A stretch of DNA of 64,000 nt from Anaeromicropila herbilytica. GTDB taxonomy: Bacteria; Bacillota; Clostridia; Lachnospirales; Lachnospiraceae. The stretch is from assembly GCF_016591975.1 (NCBI RefSeq), contig NZ_AP024169.1, positions 3,077,001-3,141,000 on the forward strand, written 5' to 3'. The translations under genes were made by a program, and so were the position numbers. The notes beneath the pieces are model-generated. The model was not told the DNA's origin and ran no database searches. It saw only the letters and a program-made list of their open reading frames with translations. Below, piece by piece: positions 8,573-15,878 of the stretch. The first letter of the stretch is position 1; each line of letters opens with the position of its first letter.

Positions 8573-9340
8573 TTATTTCAATTTATTCTTTGAAATAACA
8601 AAGTATGGAACCGCTACAAATAAGATTCCTCCAACCATATTTCCTAATGTTACATAGATTAGGTTGTGAGCATATCCACTTAAGCTAATTGCTGCATCAC
8701 TTGAAGTTAATAATCCAATTGTTAACAAAGTCATATTTGCTACACTATGTTCGAATCCTGTTGTGATAAATGCAAATAAGCACCAGAAAATCATGATTAA
8801 CTTACCACTTTCTGATTTACTTCTAAAACCAGACCAGATAGCTAAACATACTAAAATATTACATAAGATACCACGTATGAACAGCTCCCCTGCGCCTAAG
8901 CCCATTTTAGCTGCTGTTGCTGTCTCAATAAAATCCTTCACTGGTCCTGCTGCTAAGCCAGCTTTCCAGAATAACACTGCAAGTAGAATAGACCCTACTA
9001 GATTACCGATAAAGCATACCACCCATAACTTTATCGTTTGACCAAGAGATACTTTTTTATCTAATACTCCTAGTGTCATTACCATATTATTACCTGTAAA
9101 TAGCTCAGCTCCAGCAATGACAACCAAGCTTAACGCGATTCCAAAGGAAGCTCCCATTACTACTTTCACATATGGTTGTCCATTTAACATACCGCCAATT
9201 GTAAAAATTAATAAGATTCCAAATCCTACATACATACCAGCGAGCATTGAAGCAAGAAAATAACCAACCGGATTATTCTTTAATAAATTATTTTTGCCTT
9301 CTGCTGCCTTTACTGCCATATCCATTTCTTCACGAAACAT
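8573..9340 (-). CDS. Formate/nitrite transporter-family channel, probable hydrosulfide channel
   Basis: 255 residues from an ATG at 9340. I prefer it to the ATG at 9358 because its leader, AACTACCTAAATACA plus a GAGAGG ribosome site, is nearly the same as the leader of asrA, and the upstream ATG falls inside that leader. Six membrane helices with FNT signatures (NNPVGYFLASMLAGMYVGFG near residue 23; AGAELFTGNNMVMTLG near 80; HSVANMT near 198). FNT proteins form pentameric anion channels for formate, nitrite or HS-. In Clostridioides difficile an FNT channel beside asrABC exports hydrosulfide. Position next to the asr operon makes HS-/sulfite the best substrate guess; formate remains possible. 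Confidence 0.88.
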   Translation of the reverse strand: MFREEMDMAVKAAEGKNNLLKNNPVGYFLASMLAGMYVGFGILLIFTIGGMLNGQPYVKVVMGASFGIALSLVVIAGAELFTGNNMVMTLGVLDKKVSLGQTIKLWVVCFIGNLVGSILLAVLFWKAGLAAGPVKDFIETATAAKMGLGAGELFIRGILCNILVCLAIWSGFRSKSESGKLIMIFWCLFAFITTGFEHSVANMTLLTIGLLTSSDAAISLSGYAHNLIYVTLGNMVGGILFVAVPYFVISKNKLK

Positions 9341-9360
9341 ATGATATACCTCTCTCATTT

Positions 9361-9375
9361 TGTATTTAGGTAGTT
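9361..9375 (-). promoter_or_regulatory. Leader/promoter element shared with asrA
   Basis: On the - strand AACTACCTAAATACA, identical over 15 bases to 12472-12486 upstream of asrA. In both cases a purine-rich ribosome site and the start codon follow at nearly the same distance. CTAAAT could be part of a -10 element. Confidence 0.5.
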
Positions 9376-9391
9376 ATGAATTGAACACTAG

Positions 9392-9405
9392 ATGATAAAT
9401 ATCAA
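9392..9405 (-). promoter_or_regulatory. FNR-like box upstream of the FNT channel gene
   Basis: The - strand reads TTGATATTTATCAT, matching TTGAT-N4-ATCAA at all but one position. Its centre lies about 42 bases from the start that would follow a -10 at CTAAAT in the shared leader, the usual class II activator position. The Crp/Fnr gene at 12552-13241 has an E-T-V-S-R recognition helix suited to TTGAT half-sites. Confidence 0.45.
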
Positions 9406-9543
9406 CAAACTCCATCCCACCTATATTTATTAATTTACTATTGTAAATTAATGATTTATCCCATCTGTTCTTATTTTACTTTCAGCACTATTAGGAAATA
9501 TATTACTGAATGAAAATCTAGTACAAATTCATAATTTAGTGAA

Positions 9544-9607
9544 GTGATTTCACTTGCTTGCAAAGGTGAAATCACAAACGTTGAGAGTGAAAGCGTTTTT
9601 CTTTCAC
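9544..9607. repeat. Two inverted repeats between asrC and the FNT gene
   Basis: GTGATTTCAC at 9544-9553 and GTGAAATCAC at 9566-9575 are a perfect 10-base inverted pair, each arm itself GTGA-NN-TCAC. A second dyad, GTGAAAG (9587-9593) with CTTTCAC (9601-9607), follows. They lie after the asrC stop (9668), so they may end the asr transcript, but no T tract follows on the - strand; GTGA/TCAC cores would also suit a Crp-type regulator. The rest of 9341-9667 shows nothing else. Confidence 0.45.
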
Positions 9608-9667
9608 ACTTATACTGTATCATCCACTAAGTAGATTAAAATAAGACATAAATACTCTAATCAAATA

Positions 9668-10633
9668 TTATAAATAAGATATTCCCTTCCAATACATTGT
9701 TTTACTAACCTCTGCAACCTCTGATAGGGTGACATCTTTTAACGCCCATTTTTTGTATTCTTCAAAGCCTGTACGGTCTACGATGTAACCGATATGTTCT
9801 TTTCTTAATGGTGCATCTTTATCAATATATTCTTCCACATAAGCATAAGTATTTACAATAATCTTAGTAATGCTCTCTTCATCTACCCACTTAATAAAAT
9901 CTTCTGCTAATCTAGGATTCTTCTTTCCTGTTCTACCAAGTAATGTTAAACGATAATACTTTTCATTACTTCTTGTCCATGCACGTGTTGGACATTGAAT
10001 CGCGCACTCTCCACATCCAATACATTTTTCATGATTACGTACTACCTTACCATTTACCATTGTTAATGCGCCTACCGATTTTTTCTTACATGCTTTCACG
10101 CATGCCATACAGCTTACACAACGGTCTTTATTATATTGTGGCAACGTCATTCCTAGAATACCAAAGTCATGCATACGAACTTTCGCGCAATCATTTGGAC
10201 AACCAGTTAATGCAATCTTAAAGTGTAAATCATGTGGAAATACTGCTTTTTCAATTCTTGCTGCAAAGCCAGAAGTATCATAACAACCATATGGACAGAC
10301 TCTATTTCCTACACAAGCAACAATATTTCTTGTTCCCGATGCAGAATAGCCTTCATTTTTATCTGGCTGATTGATTTCTAACCCTTCAATAATTGGTTGC
10401 AATAAGAGATTTACTTGAGGCATATCCTCATATTTAATACCTGGAATCTCAAAACCTTGACGAACCGTAATATGTACGGTACCATTTCCATACTTTTCAG
10501 CAATCTCTTGTAGCGTTGATAAGTATTTTGCATCCATATGTCCACCTGGAACACGAACTCTTGAAGCAGTTAATCCTCGTTCTTTGGTTACACGGAATGC
10601 ATTTTTCTTTAACTTTTTCGTATTAATATCCAT
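9668..10633 (-). CDS. asrC: Anaerobic sulfite reductase subunit C (siroheme catalytic subunit)
   Basis: 321 residues, the usual AsrC length; ATG with GGAGG six bases upstream. The siroheme/4Fe-4S cysteine set is present as CVGNRVCPYGC (near residue 107) and LTGCPNDCAK (near 140), the C-x5-C...C-x3-C pattern of sulfite and nitrite reductases. Two ferredoxin motifs follow, CVSCMACVKACKK and CIGCGECAIQCPT (residues ~170-215). The complex reduces sulfite to sulfide in the cytoplasm using NADH. Last gene of the asrABC operon, 14 bases after asrB. Confidence 0.96.
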   Translation of the reverse strand: MDINTKKLKKNAFRVTKERGLTASRVRVPGGHMDAKYLSTLQEIAEKYGNGTVHITVRQGFEIPGIKYEDMPQVNLLLQPIIEGLEINQPDKNEGYSASGTRNIVACVGNRVCPYGCYDTSGFAARIEKAVFPHDLHFKIALTGCPNDCAKVRMHDFGILGMTLPQYNKDRCVSCMACVKACKKKSVGALTMVNGKVVRNHEKCIGCGECAIQCPTRAWTRSNEKYYRLTLLGRTGKKNPRLAEDFIKWVDEESITKIIVNTYAYVEEYIDKDAPLRKEHIGYIVDRTGFEEYKKWALKDVTLSEVAEVSKTMYWKGISYL

Positions 10634-10647
10634 TTAGATCCTCCTTT

Positions 10648-11445
10648 CTAGTCAAGTAATTGACTTCCCTTTGTGTAATTAAATACTGGACCATCTAGAC
10701 ATACGTAAGTATCATCAATTTTGCAATGACCACATTTACCAATTCCACAACACATCTTTCTCTCATGTGAGATCCAGATATCTTCTTCTTTCAAGCCTTC
10801 GTTTAATAAACCGCTAACAGAGAAACGCATCATGACAGGAGGTCCTACTACGATTGCAGCTACGTTCGAATAATCTGTTATCGTAACATCCTTAATATAA
10901 TTCGTTACAAGACCTTCTCTATAAGAGGAATCACCTTCATTTGTATCGAGCGTCATAATAACGTCCATATTTTGTTCCCATTTTTTAAAGTCTTCTGCAA
11001 ATAAGATATGTTGTGGAGATTTAAATCCAGCGATCAGCGTTAGGTTTTTTATTTCTTCTCTATGATTACTAAAGTATTCAATCACACCTCTTACTGGAGA
11101 TACCCCAGTACCACCTGCAATAATCACAACTTCTTTATCCTTATATAGATTTACATCAAAACCATTACCATAAGGTCCTCTTAAGAAGAGCTTGTCACCT
11201 ACGTAATGTTCAAAGATCTCATTTGTTACTTTTCCAACACGACGGATCGTCAATTCTACGTATCCCTTACCAATTCCACTTACTGATATTGGTGCTTCCC
11301 CATACTTTGGAATCGATACTTCAAAGAATTGTCCTGGTTTTACTTCTGTCTCATTCGTGTAAGACATTCGAAAGGTATATTCTATATCTGTGTGCTTTTT
11401 TACATCTAATATTTCTGATACAAATGGCATATATTCGTTATTCAT
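10648..11445 (-). CDS. asrB: Anaerobic sulfite reductase subunit B (flavin/NADH subunit)
   Basis: 265 residues from an ATG at 11445 that overlaps the asrA stop by eight bases (ATGAATAA), with GGAGG a little further upstream than usual; an in-frame start at 11469 would bury it in asrA. FAD-binding ferredoxin-reductase fold, NAD motif VVIIAGGTGVSPVRGVI near residue 103, and a C-terminal 2Fe-2S cysteine cluster CCGIGKCGHCKID...C near 225-240, as in dihydroorotate dehydrogenase electron-transfer subunits. It takes electrons from NADH and passes them on to AsrC. Confidence 0.95.
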   Translation of the reverse strand: MNNEYMPFVSEILDVKKHTDIEYTFRMSYTNETEVKPGQFFEVSIPKYGEAPISVSGIGKGYVELTIRRVGKVTNEIFEHYVGDKLFLRGPYGNGFDVNLYKDKEVVIIAGGTGVSPVRGVIEYFSNHREEIKNLTLIAGFKSPQHILFAEDFKKWEQNMDVIMTLDTNEGDSSYREGLVTNYIKDVTITDYSNVAAIVVGPPVMMRFSVSGLLNEGLKEEDIWISHERKMCCGIGKCGHCKIDDTYVCLDGPVFNYTKGSQLLD

Positions 11446-12457
11446 GATTTGTAATCTCCTCCATTGCACCTTCTAATTTATTTACGCAGTTTGAGAATGA
11501 AATATATTCTGGACACACATCATCACATCGGCCACAACCGACACACATATGATATCCATTTCTCTTCTTGTAATCATATACTTTATGCAACACTTTAAAT
11601 CTCATTCTTTCACCATTGGTTTTACGGTAAGATCCACCACCAGCTACTTCTGTATAACCATCTACCATACAGGACGCATGTACTCTTCTTCTTTCTCCTA
11701 CTTTCCCATTATCCGTATAGAAAACATCTTGCATTGTAAAACAAGTACAAGTTGGACAGACAAAATTACAACGTCCACAATTAATACAACGGCTACTATA
11801 TTCATCCCACATTTTTGATTTGATAACATCAATTGAAAGATTCTCAGGAATTGATACTGTTATATCATTTGTTTGTACAAAATGTATTGTAACCGCTTCC
11901 TTCTGTTCATCTGACATCTCAAACAAAGCATTAATTTCATCATCTTTGCAATCAACGTAATATAATCCGTCTCTCTCTTCTATTGCAATATCGTAGTTTT
12001 CTGGTATATTACTTCCCATGCTTACGCAAAAACAGTTTTCGAAAGAGTTCTCACAACCCATTACTACAAACTTCACATTATCGCGCAATCTTTTGTAGTA
12101 ATAATCTTCAAATCCATTCTTTAAATACATTTCATCCAAACGTTTTACTGCATGTAAATCACAACTTCTTAGAAATATAATTGCACCTTTCTTACGTTCT
12201 ACCTCTGCTTCCTTCACTTCATTTTCTGTATAATAAAATAAAGTTTGAGAAATTGGAAGTAGCACTTCTTTAAAGGAATAGTTTGATTTTTTATGAAACT
12301 CAACATCCATAATCTGTTGAATTCTTTCATAGCGGACAACATCCGTATCAGAATACATTCCTTCTCCAACTTTATTCTGTGGAGCGTAGATTATATAATC
12401 CTTTTGTAATTCATTTAAGATAACTTGCATCCTATCTTGATTTAGAATATATCCCAT
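11438..12457 (-). CDS. asrA: Anaerobic sulfite reductase subunit A (ferredoxin-like subunit)
   Basis: 339 residues. The N-terminal two-thirds matches the AsrA/hydrogenase beta-type domain, including a cysteine-bearing segment FLRSCDLHAVKRLDEMYL near residue 95. Two 4Fe-4S motifs follow, CINCGRCNFVCPTCTCF (near 222) and CVGCGRCDDVCPEYISF (near 305). ATG with AGAGGTG upstream. First gene of the operon; the leader carries the 15-base element shared with the FNT gene. Confidence 0.96.
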   Translation of the reverse strand: MGYILNQDRMQVILNELQKDYIIYAPQNKVGEGMYSDTDVVRYERIQQIMDVEFHKKSNYSFKEVLLPISQTLFYYTENEVKEAEVERKKGAIIFLRSCDLHAVKRLDEMYLKNGFEDYYYKRLRDNVKFVVMGCENSFENCFCVSMGSNIPENYDIAIEERDGLYYVDCKDDEINALFEMSDEQKEAVTIHFVQTNDITVSIPENLSIDVIKSKMWDEYSSRCINCGRCNFVCPTCTCFTMQDVFYTDNGKVGERRRVHASCMVDGYTEVAGGGSYRKTNGERMRFKVLHKVYDYKKRNGYHMCVGCGRCDDVCPEYISFSNCVNKLEGAMEEITNHE

Positions 12458-12471
12458 ACCACACCTCTTTC

Positions 12472-12486
12472 TGTATTTAGGTAGTT
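12472..12486 (-). promoter_or_regulatory. Leader/promoter element shared with the FNT channel gene
   Basis: AACTACCTAAATACA on the - strand, identical to 9361-9375. Further upstream, TGTGATAAATTTAACA (12509-12524, - strand) is an imperfect Crp/Fnr-type dyad; its + strand reading TTGTTAAATTTATCACA also resembles half of a Rex site. Which regulator acts here cannot be decided by eye. Confidence 0.5.
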
Positions 12487-12530
12487 TTGCAATTACCTAG
12501 TTCTATATTGTTAAATTTATCACAGATTAC

Positions 12531-12563
12531 AAAAAAACACCGTGAGTTATCTCACGATGTTTT
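12531..12563 (-). terminator. Terminator of the Crp/Fnr gene
   Basis: AAAACATCGTGAG pairs with CTCACGGTGTTTT on the - strand with one mismatch, followed by Ts. The stem begins in the last codons of the gene. It separates the regulator from the asr promoter. Confidence 0.8.
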
Positions 12564-13241
12564 AAAAAAATCACTTAATTTTTGTTGGTCCGGTATTATG
12601 AATTGATTTCTATTAATGACAATAAGTTGTAATTCTGCTAATTTTTTGGCTTGTCTAGAGACTGTTTCTCTTTTTGAACCAAGCATCTCGGCAAGATAAG
12701 TTATTGTTAAATTCATATCAATTCTTATCCCATTCTCTTCCTTTACACCATAGTCCTTTGCCAGTTTATACAGTTTTGCTGCCAAACGTTTCTCACCCGT
12801 CAAATCATTCGTCGTATTTTTAAGTTGCCGATACATTCTTCGAATCTTTAAAGCCATGGAATCAATAACACCTTTCATCAGCACGTTATCCTTTTCCATT
12901 AAATTTAAGAACTTCGTTTTTGGCACAGCCAAGATAAGGGAATCCTCTAATAACTCACAGTTAATGGAAGCTGGAAGGTTCTGAAGCATTACTTCATTCA
13001 ACATGCTCCCTGGGCCATATACAAATACAACTTTTTTCTCTCCAAAACTATTTAATTTATAAAGGGACGCTCTCCCCGATATTAGAATGTAAATACTTTT
13101 TACATCCTCTTTATCATGGAATAGGTGCTCACCCCTTTTCAATTTAATTAATAACGCTATCGATTCTAGCTCCGTTTGACTTGCCTGCGATATATTTTTT
13201 AGTACATCTGCTGTCTGAAATGCCGTTTTTAAGGAAATCAA
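12552..13241 (-). CDS. Crp/Fnr-family transcriptional regulator
   Basis: 229 residues from a TTG start at 13241 with GAGAGG ten bases upstream; no better ATG is near. Cyclic-nucleotide-binding-like jelly roll (residues ~10-125, with LKRGEHLFHDKEDVKSIYILISGRASLY), a dimerisation helix, and a C-terminal winged helix with recognition helix GSKRETVSRQAKKL. The E-T-V-S-R pattern matches Fnr-type TTGAT readers. Only one cysteine is visible, so it is not an Fe-S Fnr; haem, redox or small-molecule sensing is open. It lies immediately upstream of asrABC and probably controls sulfite reduction. Confidence 0.9.
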   Translation of the reverse strand: MISLKTAFQTADVLKNISQASQTELESIALLIKLKRGEHLFHDKEDVKSIYILISGRASLYKLNSFGEKKVVFVYGPGSMLNEVMLQNLPASINCELLEDSLILAVPKTKFLNLMEKDNVLMKGVIDSMALKIRRMYRQLKNTTNDLTGEKRLAAKLYKLAKDYGVKEENGIRIDMNLTITYLAEMLGSKRETVSRQAKKLAELQLIVINRNQFIIPDQQKLSDFFKTS

Positions 13242-13363
13242 TTTTCTTATTCCTCTCTTTTTCTTTATTTGTAATATTGACTATAATACTAAAGTGAAAC
13301 GTACCTTAGTTGCTATGATACTTGTATAAATATCTAATATCATAAATAATGAAAAAATGCAAA

Positions 13364-13981
13364 TTACTTTTTCTTATTCTTCATATCCGTATTTCTCTTC
13401 ATTCTTTGATAAAACACCATACTTAGAACAAAGATTACTAAAATTAATATAGGTAAAAATTTTTCTCTAGAGTAATCTCTTTTTTCTCTCTTGCTGGTTA
13501 CATTATCTTTCTTCTGTTTATCAGCTGTATTCTGACCTATACTATTTTTATTATAAGGATTCACTGATGCTTTCTGTACTTTTTCTGAATTAGATTTTAG
13601 ATCAGAGTCTTTTGTCGGTTGTGATGAAGAAATAGGGGTTGGAGAATATTTTAATACCTGATTTGGGGTTTTACTAGGCATAACCATCGGAGAGTATGAA
13701 GGGCTTACCTTTGGGACTGGTGGTGGTGTTTCGGCTATTGTAGAGCTTACTTCTGGCTCTTCGGTCTTTACTGGAGTTGGTGTTGGTGTTGGCACTATCA
13801 TTGGAGTTGGCGCTACTGTTGGGGTTGGCGCTACTGTCGGAGTTGCCGCTACTGTCGGAGTTGCCGCTACTGTCGGAGTTGCCGCTACTGTCGGAGTTGC
13901 CGCTACTGTCGGAGTTGCCGCTACTGTCGGAGTTGCCGCTACTGTCGGAGTTGGTGCTACTGTTGGAGTTGGCGCTACTGT
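13364..13981 (-). pseudogene. 3' part of the frameshifted surface protein: Pro/Thr linker and membrane anchor
   Basis: Open frame continuing the 13975-15543 gene after a one-base loss in the repeat region. It encodes the rest of the TVAATP repeats, a Pro/Thr/Ser-rich stretch (PTPTPTPVKTEEPEV onward) and, near the end, a single membrane helix FLPILILVIFVLSMVFY followed by a basic tail RMKRNTDMKNKKK, a classic stop-transfer anchor. An ATG at 13801 could start it alone, but no ribosome site precedes it, so this is the natural C-terminus of the upstream product, not a separate gene. Confidence 0.75.
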
Positions 13982-14017
13982 GGAGTTGGCGCTACTGTTG
14001 GAGTTGGCGCTACTGTT
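13803..14017 (-). repeat. Tandem 18-base repeats, 12 units, in the surface-protein gene
   Basis: Twelve head-to-tail units of GGAGTTGNCGCTACTGTC (+ strand), coding for TVAATP or TVAPTP. Six consecutive central units (13839-13946) are identical, a sign of recent expansion. The unit at 13965-13981 is 17 bases, missing one base after CTACTGT, which shifts the frame and creates the stop at 13975. Confidence 0.95.
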
Positions 14018-15543
14018 GGGGTTGGTAGAATAACTGGCTTAGGGTTTACGGTAATATATACAACTGATATAGCGCTTTTCCCCTTATCATCCTCAACTAT
14101 AATAGTAAATTGGTCGCTACCTGAGAATCCATTTTTCGGCGTATATAACCATAAACCATCGGTATTTACTGAAACGGTGCCATCTACACAATCTATCGAC
14201 ATACTATAATTAAGAGGATCATGATCAGCATCCGTTCCTTCTACTTTTCCATTCAATGAAGTTTCATATTCTGTGGTTAGATGATAGTCTCCAATAGTAG
14301 GTGGATGATTAGAAGACTCTGATTCAAAGATCCAAGTCATCTTATCATTAATACCTAGAAAGCTGATTCCCGCACCGTTTTGAAAGCACTTACTATCAAT
14401 TTTTATGTAATATTTTGTTAGATACTCAAGATTTACAGTTGGAGTTATCGATACGTTGTTACCAGTCAATTGCACCTGATTACTTCTTACATCAATAGTC
14501 TCTACAATACTATCATCTTCCTTATATAAGGTTATATTTCCTTTCCCTTTATATACTTTTTTATCAAAACTAATACTCAAAGTAGAATCAATAGGCACAT
14601 CCAATTGATTATTACTCGGAGACATACTAGATATATATGGTTCTGTTGTATCACGAAATGGACTTTCCCAACTCAACTGTGGAAAACTATTATTCTCATC
14701 TATTTTCCAATCAGAAATAAAATTAAATCCAACAAAAGATAACTGCATTTTCATATTTATCGTGTTAAGTGGAGTTCCTTTCCCTATATCAGATTGCATC
14801 GCAACTTCTTGATTATAATAGCAGTTCTTAATATAACTGTAATCATTCGAATTACCAACGATTCCTCCTGTTAAGAAGTTACCAACTACGCTTACAACAC
14901 TGTAGCTATTTTGGACAATTCCTCCGAAGTTCTGGCCAACCATCCCTCCAACATTACTATTTCCAACAACCGTACCAGTACTATAACAATTATTTACTAA
15001 TGTTGTATTTACACCTACTAGATTACCAACTTGATTATTTCCCTCTACGTATCCTATACTATAACAATTCTCAATATTATTAGTACCATAATACTGCCCT
15101 ACTAGGATACCAACATAGTCGTGTCCAATCACACTGGCACCTTCAATACCAATGTTTTTTAGTCCTCCTTGTCCAGGATTACCAACGTATCCAAAAAGCC
15201 CAACTGCATCAGAGGTCGGATAATTACAAGTTAAATTCTTAATCTTGAATCCACCTCCATCATAATTGCCTCTAAACTGATTACCTAACTGACCAATTGG
15301 TTGCCAATTTGAATACATGGATAAATCAATATCATTCATTTGTATAAAATAACTGTCCATATGATACCTTACCTCATCAAGTTCTTCTGGCGTTGATATC
15401 CGATACGGGTCTGATTGTGTTCCACTACCAAATAGTGTCACTGCATGAACTGCTTCAAACCTTAATAACATTGCGATCTGCAATAACAATAAAACAACAA
15501 CTATTACCTTACTTATTCTATTAATAAAAGTTCTTTGAAACAT
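13975..15543 (-). CDS. Secreted GLUG/Ig-like surface protein, truncated by frameshift
   Basis: 522 residues to the premature stop; with the frame restored the protein would be about 725. ATG with GGGGG upstream. N-terminal signal peptide (hydrophobic VIVVVLLLLQIAMLL, cleavage near AVHA), then GLUG-type repeats with NCYSxGxVxGN motifs (residues ~60-260), an SbsA-type Ig domain with DTTEPYISSMSPSNNQLDVPIDSTLSI... (start near 300), a cadherin/Big-type domain HPPTIGDYHLT... (start near 413), and the VAPTP linker. GLUG proteins are adhesins or polysaccharide-bound surface proteins. The intact protein would be held by a C-terminal membrane helix; the truncated one would be secreted. Lies next to a cellulase gene, consistent with plant-fibre contact. 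Confidence 0.8.
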   Translation of the reverse strand: MFQRTFINRISKVIVVVLLLLQIAMLLRFEAVHAVTLFGSGTQSDPYRISTPEELDEVRYHMDSYFIQMNDIDLSMYSNWQPIGQLGNQFRGNYDGGGFKIKNLTCNYPTSDAVGLFGYVGNPGQGGLKNIGIEGASVIGHDYVGILVGQYYGTNNIENCYSIGYVEGNNQVGNLVGVNTTLVNNCYSTGTVVGNSNVGGMVGQNFGGIVQNSYSVVSVVGNFLTGGIVGNSNDYSYIKNCYYNQEVAMQSDIGKGTPLNTINMKMQLSFVGFNFISDWKIDENNSFPQLSWESPFRDTTEPYISSMSPSNNQLDVPIDSTLSISFDKKVYKGKGNITLYKEDDSIVETIDVRSNQVQLTGNNVSITPTVNLEYLTKYYIKIDSKCFQNGAGISFLGINDKMTWIFESESSNHPPTIGDYHLTTEYETSLNGKVEGTDADHDPLNYSMSIDCVDGTVSVNTDGLWLYTPKNGFSGSDQFTIIVEDDKGKSAISVVYITVNPKPVILPTPTVAPTPTVAPTPQ

Positions 15544-15813
15544 TTATTACTTCCCCCTTTGTGTGCAATTCTCAAACCCTCTTAAAATTCGCTCTATATT
15601 CAGTAAATTTTTTTTACTATTGACAGTAATTTATTAATATAATTCTGTGTAACATTTATAACTCAAACAACAAATTATTTTCTAGGTAAAATGGAATCAA
15701 ATGTTACTAATAGTAATTTAATTATCTACTAGAATAAATTACTTGTCAAGACTTACAATAATAGAAAAAATGTATTGTAAATGCATTAACACTCCTAGAA
15801 AGATTATCAAAAA

Positions 15814-15853
15814 AAGCTGTAGTAAAGAACCCTCTTGTTCTTTACTACAGCTT
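15814..15853 (-). terminator. Terminator of the cellulase gene
   Basis: A perfect 17-base stem, AAGCTGTAGTAAAGAAC with its complement, six-base loop, followed by T-rich sequence on the - strand. Between it and 15543 lies only AT-rich DNA that must hold the surface-protein promoter. Confidence 0.9.
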
Positions 15854-15878
15854 AATAAATAAATTCATGTTTTATATA

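Noticed and set aside
12542..12555. GTGA-N6-TCAC resembling a Crp site
   Set aside because: It is the stem of the Crp/Fnr gene's terminator, and its symmetry is explained by that hairpin.
13777..14028. Plus-strand ORF of repeated LLSELP residues
   Set aside because: It is the antisense shadow of the 18-base tandem repeats coding TVAATP on the other strand.
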